Under the pieces are notes generated by a model that saw only the letters and a list, made by a program, of their open reading frames with translations, did no database searches and was not told the origin of the DNA. Of a stretch of DNA of 6,167 bases, positions 5,667 through 6,167 are shown in pieces (position 1 is the stretch's first letter; every line of letters begins with the position of its first letter). Source of the stretch: SIG622 sp045604705 (GTDB lineage Bacteria; Bacillota; Clostridia; Oscillospirales; CAG-382); the NCBI GenBank assembly GCA_045604705.1, contig JAZUOO010000049.1, positions 1 to 6,167 of the forward strand, in the 5' to 3' direction. Made by a program: the position numbers and the translations under genes.

Positions 5667-6167
5667 ATGGAAAATAAACATTTGTTTTCTATTGGCGATA
5701 TTGCAAAAGCTATCGGAATTACAAGAAAAATTATACTGAACTACGAAACAAAAGGTCTTATAACACCCGACAAGAAAGACGGAAGCACCGGCAATAGATA
5801 TTACACTATTGATACCTTTACACAAATCCGCACAATCCGTGTGTTTCAGAACTTGGGACTTTCTCTTGATGAAATTCGTGAGTATTTCAACGATACCACT
5901 GACCTGCAGCCGATGATAGACAGGCTTGAGAAGATGAAGGATGAACTTATTCTCACCATAGAGAAATTGAAAGAGAGAAGCCATAAAACGAACGATACAA
6001 TCAAAGAAATCATCATTGAGCCGCAGACAATCTACAAACGTACATACAATACTGTTACAATCGCAGACAAGACAAATCTGCTCCGAGATACAGCACTTGA
6101 AGCTATGAGAGCGCACGGAACAGACACAACGAGGCGTATGTATTTTACCGAGTATTCTGCTGATGCT
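5667..6167 (+). CDS. MerR-family transcriptional regulator, truncated at the right edge
   Basis: The first 167 residues are visible. The N-terminal winged helix-turn-helix covers about residues 6-75: F-S-I-G-D-I-A-K at 7-14, then G-I-T-R, then L-N-Y-E-T-K-G-L at 24-31, the wing with N-R-Y-Y near 45-48, and the second helix pair ending L-G-L-S-L-D-E-I-R. This is the classic MerR DNA-binding layout. A charged helix (about 80-112) resembles the MerR dimerisation coiled coil. From about 115 a new domain begins (I-I-I-E-P-Q-T-I-Y-K-R-T-Y), like the start of the GyrI/BmrR-type effector-binding domain. That assignment is tentative because the domain is cut off. No metal-binding Cys are visible, which argues against a mercury or copper sensor. 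GAGGGG at 5655-5660 lies 6 bases before the ATG. It is divergent from the surface-protein operon, a common arrangement for a regulator and its target. Confidence 0.92.
   Translation, partial: MENKHLFSIGDIAKAIGITRKIILNYETKGLITPDKKDGSTGNRYYTIDTFTQIRTIRVFQNLGLSLDEIREYFNDTTDLQPMIDRLEKMKDELILTIEKLKERSHKTNDTIKEIIIEPQTIYKRTYNTVTIADKTNLLRDTALEAMRAHGTDTTRRMYFTEYSADA

Noticed and set aside
5646..6116. A 156-codon open frame on the minus strand
   Set aside because: It is opposite the MerR-family gene, whose helix-turn-helix is unmistakable; the product is Cys/Phe-rich without a domain.

Overview
The window looks like a piece of chromosome from a gut-type Clostridia (Firmicutes) relative. It is AT-leaning, has strong AAGGAG/GGAGG-type ribosome binding sites, uses TTG starts, and encodes secreted proteins ending in three S-layer homology (SLH) domains of the 'FSPD-TCTRAQ' style that I associate with Ruminococcaceae/Oscillospiraceae-like bacteria. 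The organism assignment is inference from style, not from a marker gene.

Layout. On the minus strand, four closely spaced genes read from about 5517 down to the left edge. They encode a small cytoplasmic zinc-ribbon protein (5245-5517), a 1226-residue secreted CAP-domain/SLH protein (1521-5201), a 305-residue minimal SLH protein (577-1494), and the start of a third secreted protein cut by the left edge (1-563). The gaps are 43, 26 and 13 bases and I see no convincing terminator in them, so they probably form one operon. On the plus strand, a MerR-family regulator (5667 to the right edge, truncated) is divergent from the operon. The 130-150 base region between them holds facing promoters.

How the parts may fit together. 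The three secreted proteins share a signal peptide and an N-terminal module of about 100 residues (E-P-x-x-G-x-K-P ... V-x-W-x-G ... N-G-C-F ... K ... Y-T-F). The two complete ones end in closely related SLH triplets. They look like a duplicated set of surface proteins with a common front end and anchor but different middles: nothing in the 305-residue protein, a CAP domain plus about 650 unassigned residues in the large one, and at least a second copy of the module in the truncated one. The MerR-like regulator may control the operon through a promoter with an apparent 19-base spacer, but this rests only on arrangement.

No RNA gene, CRISPR array, insertion sequence or phage gene is visible. 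There is no gene-free stretch above 300 bases.
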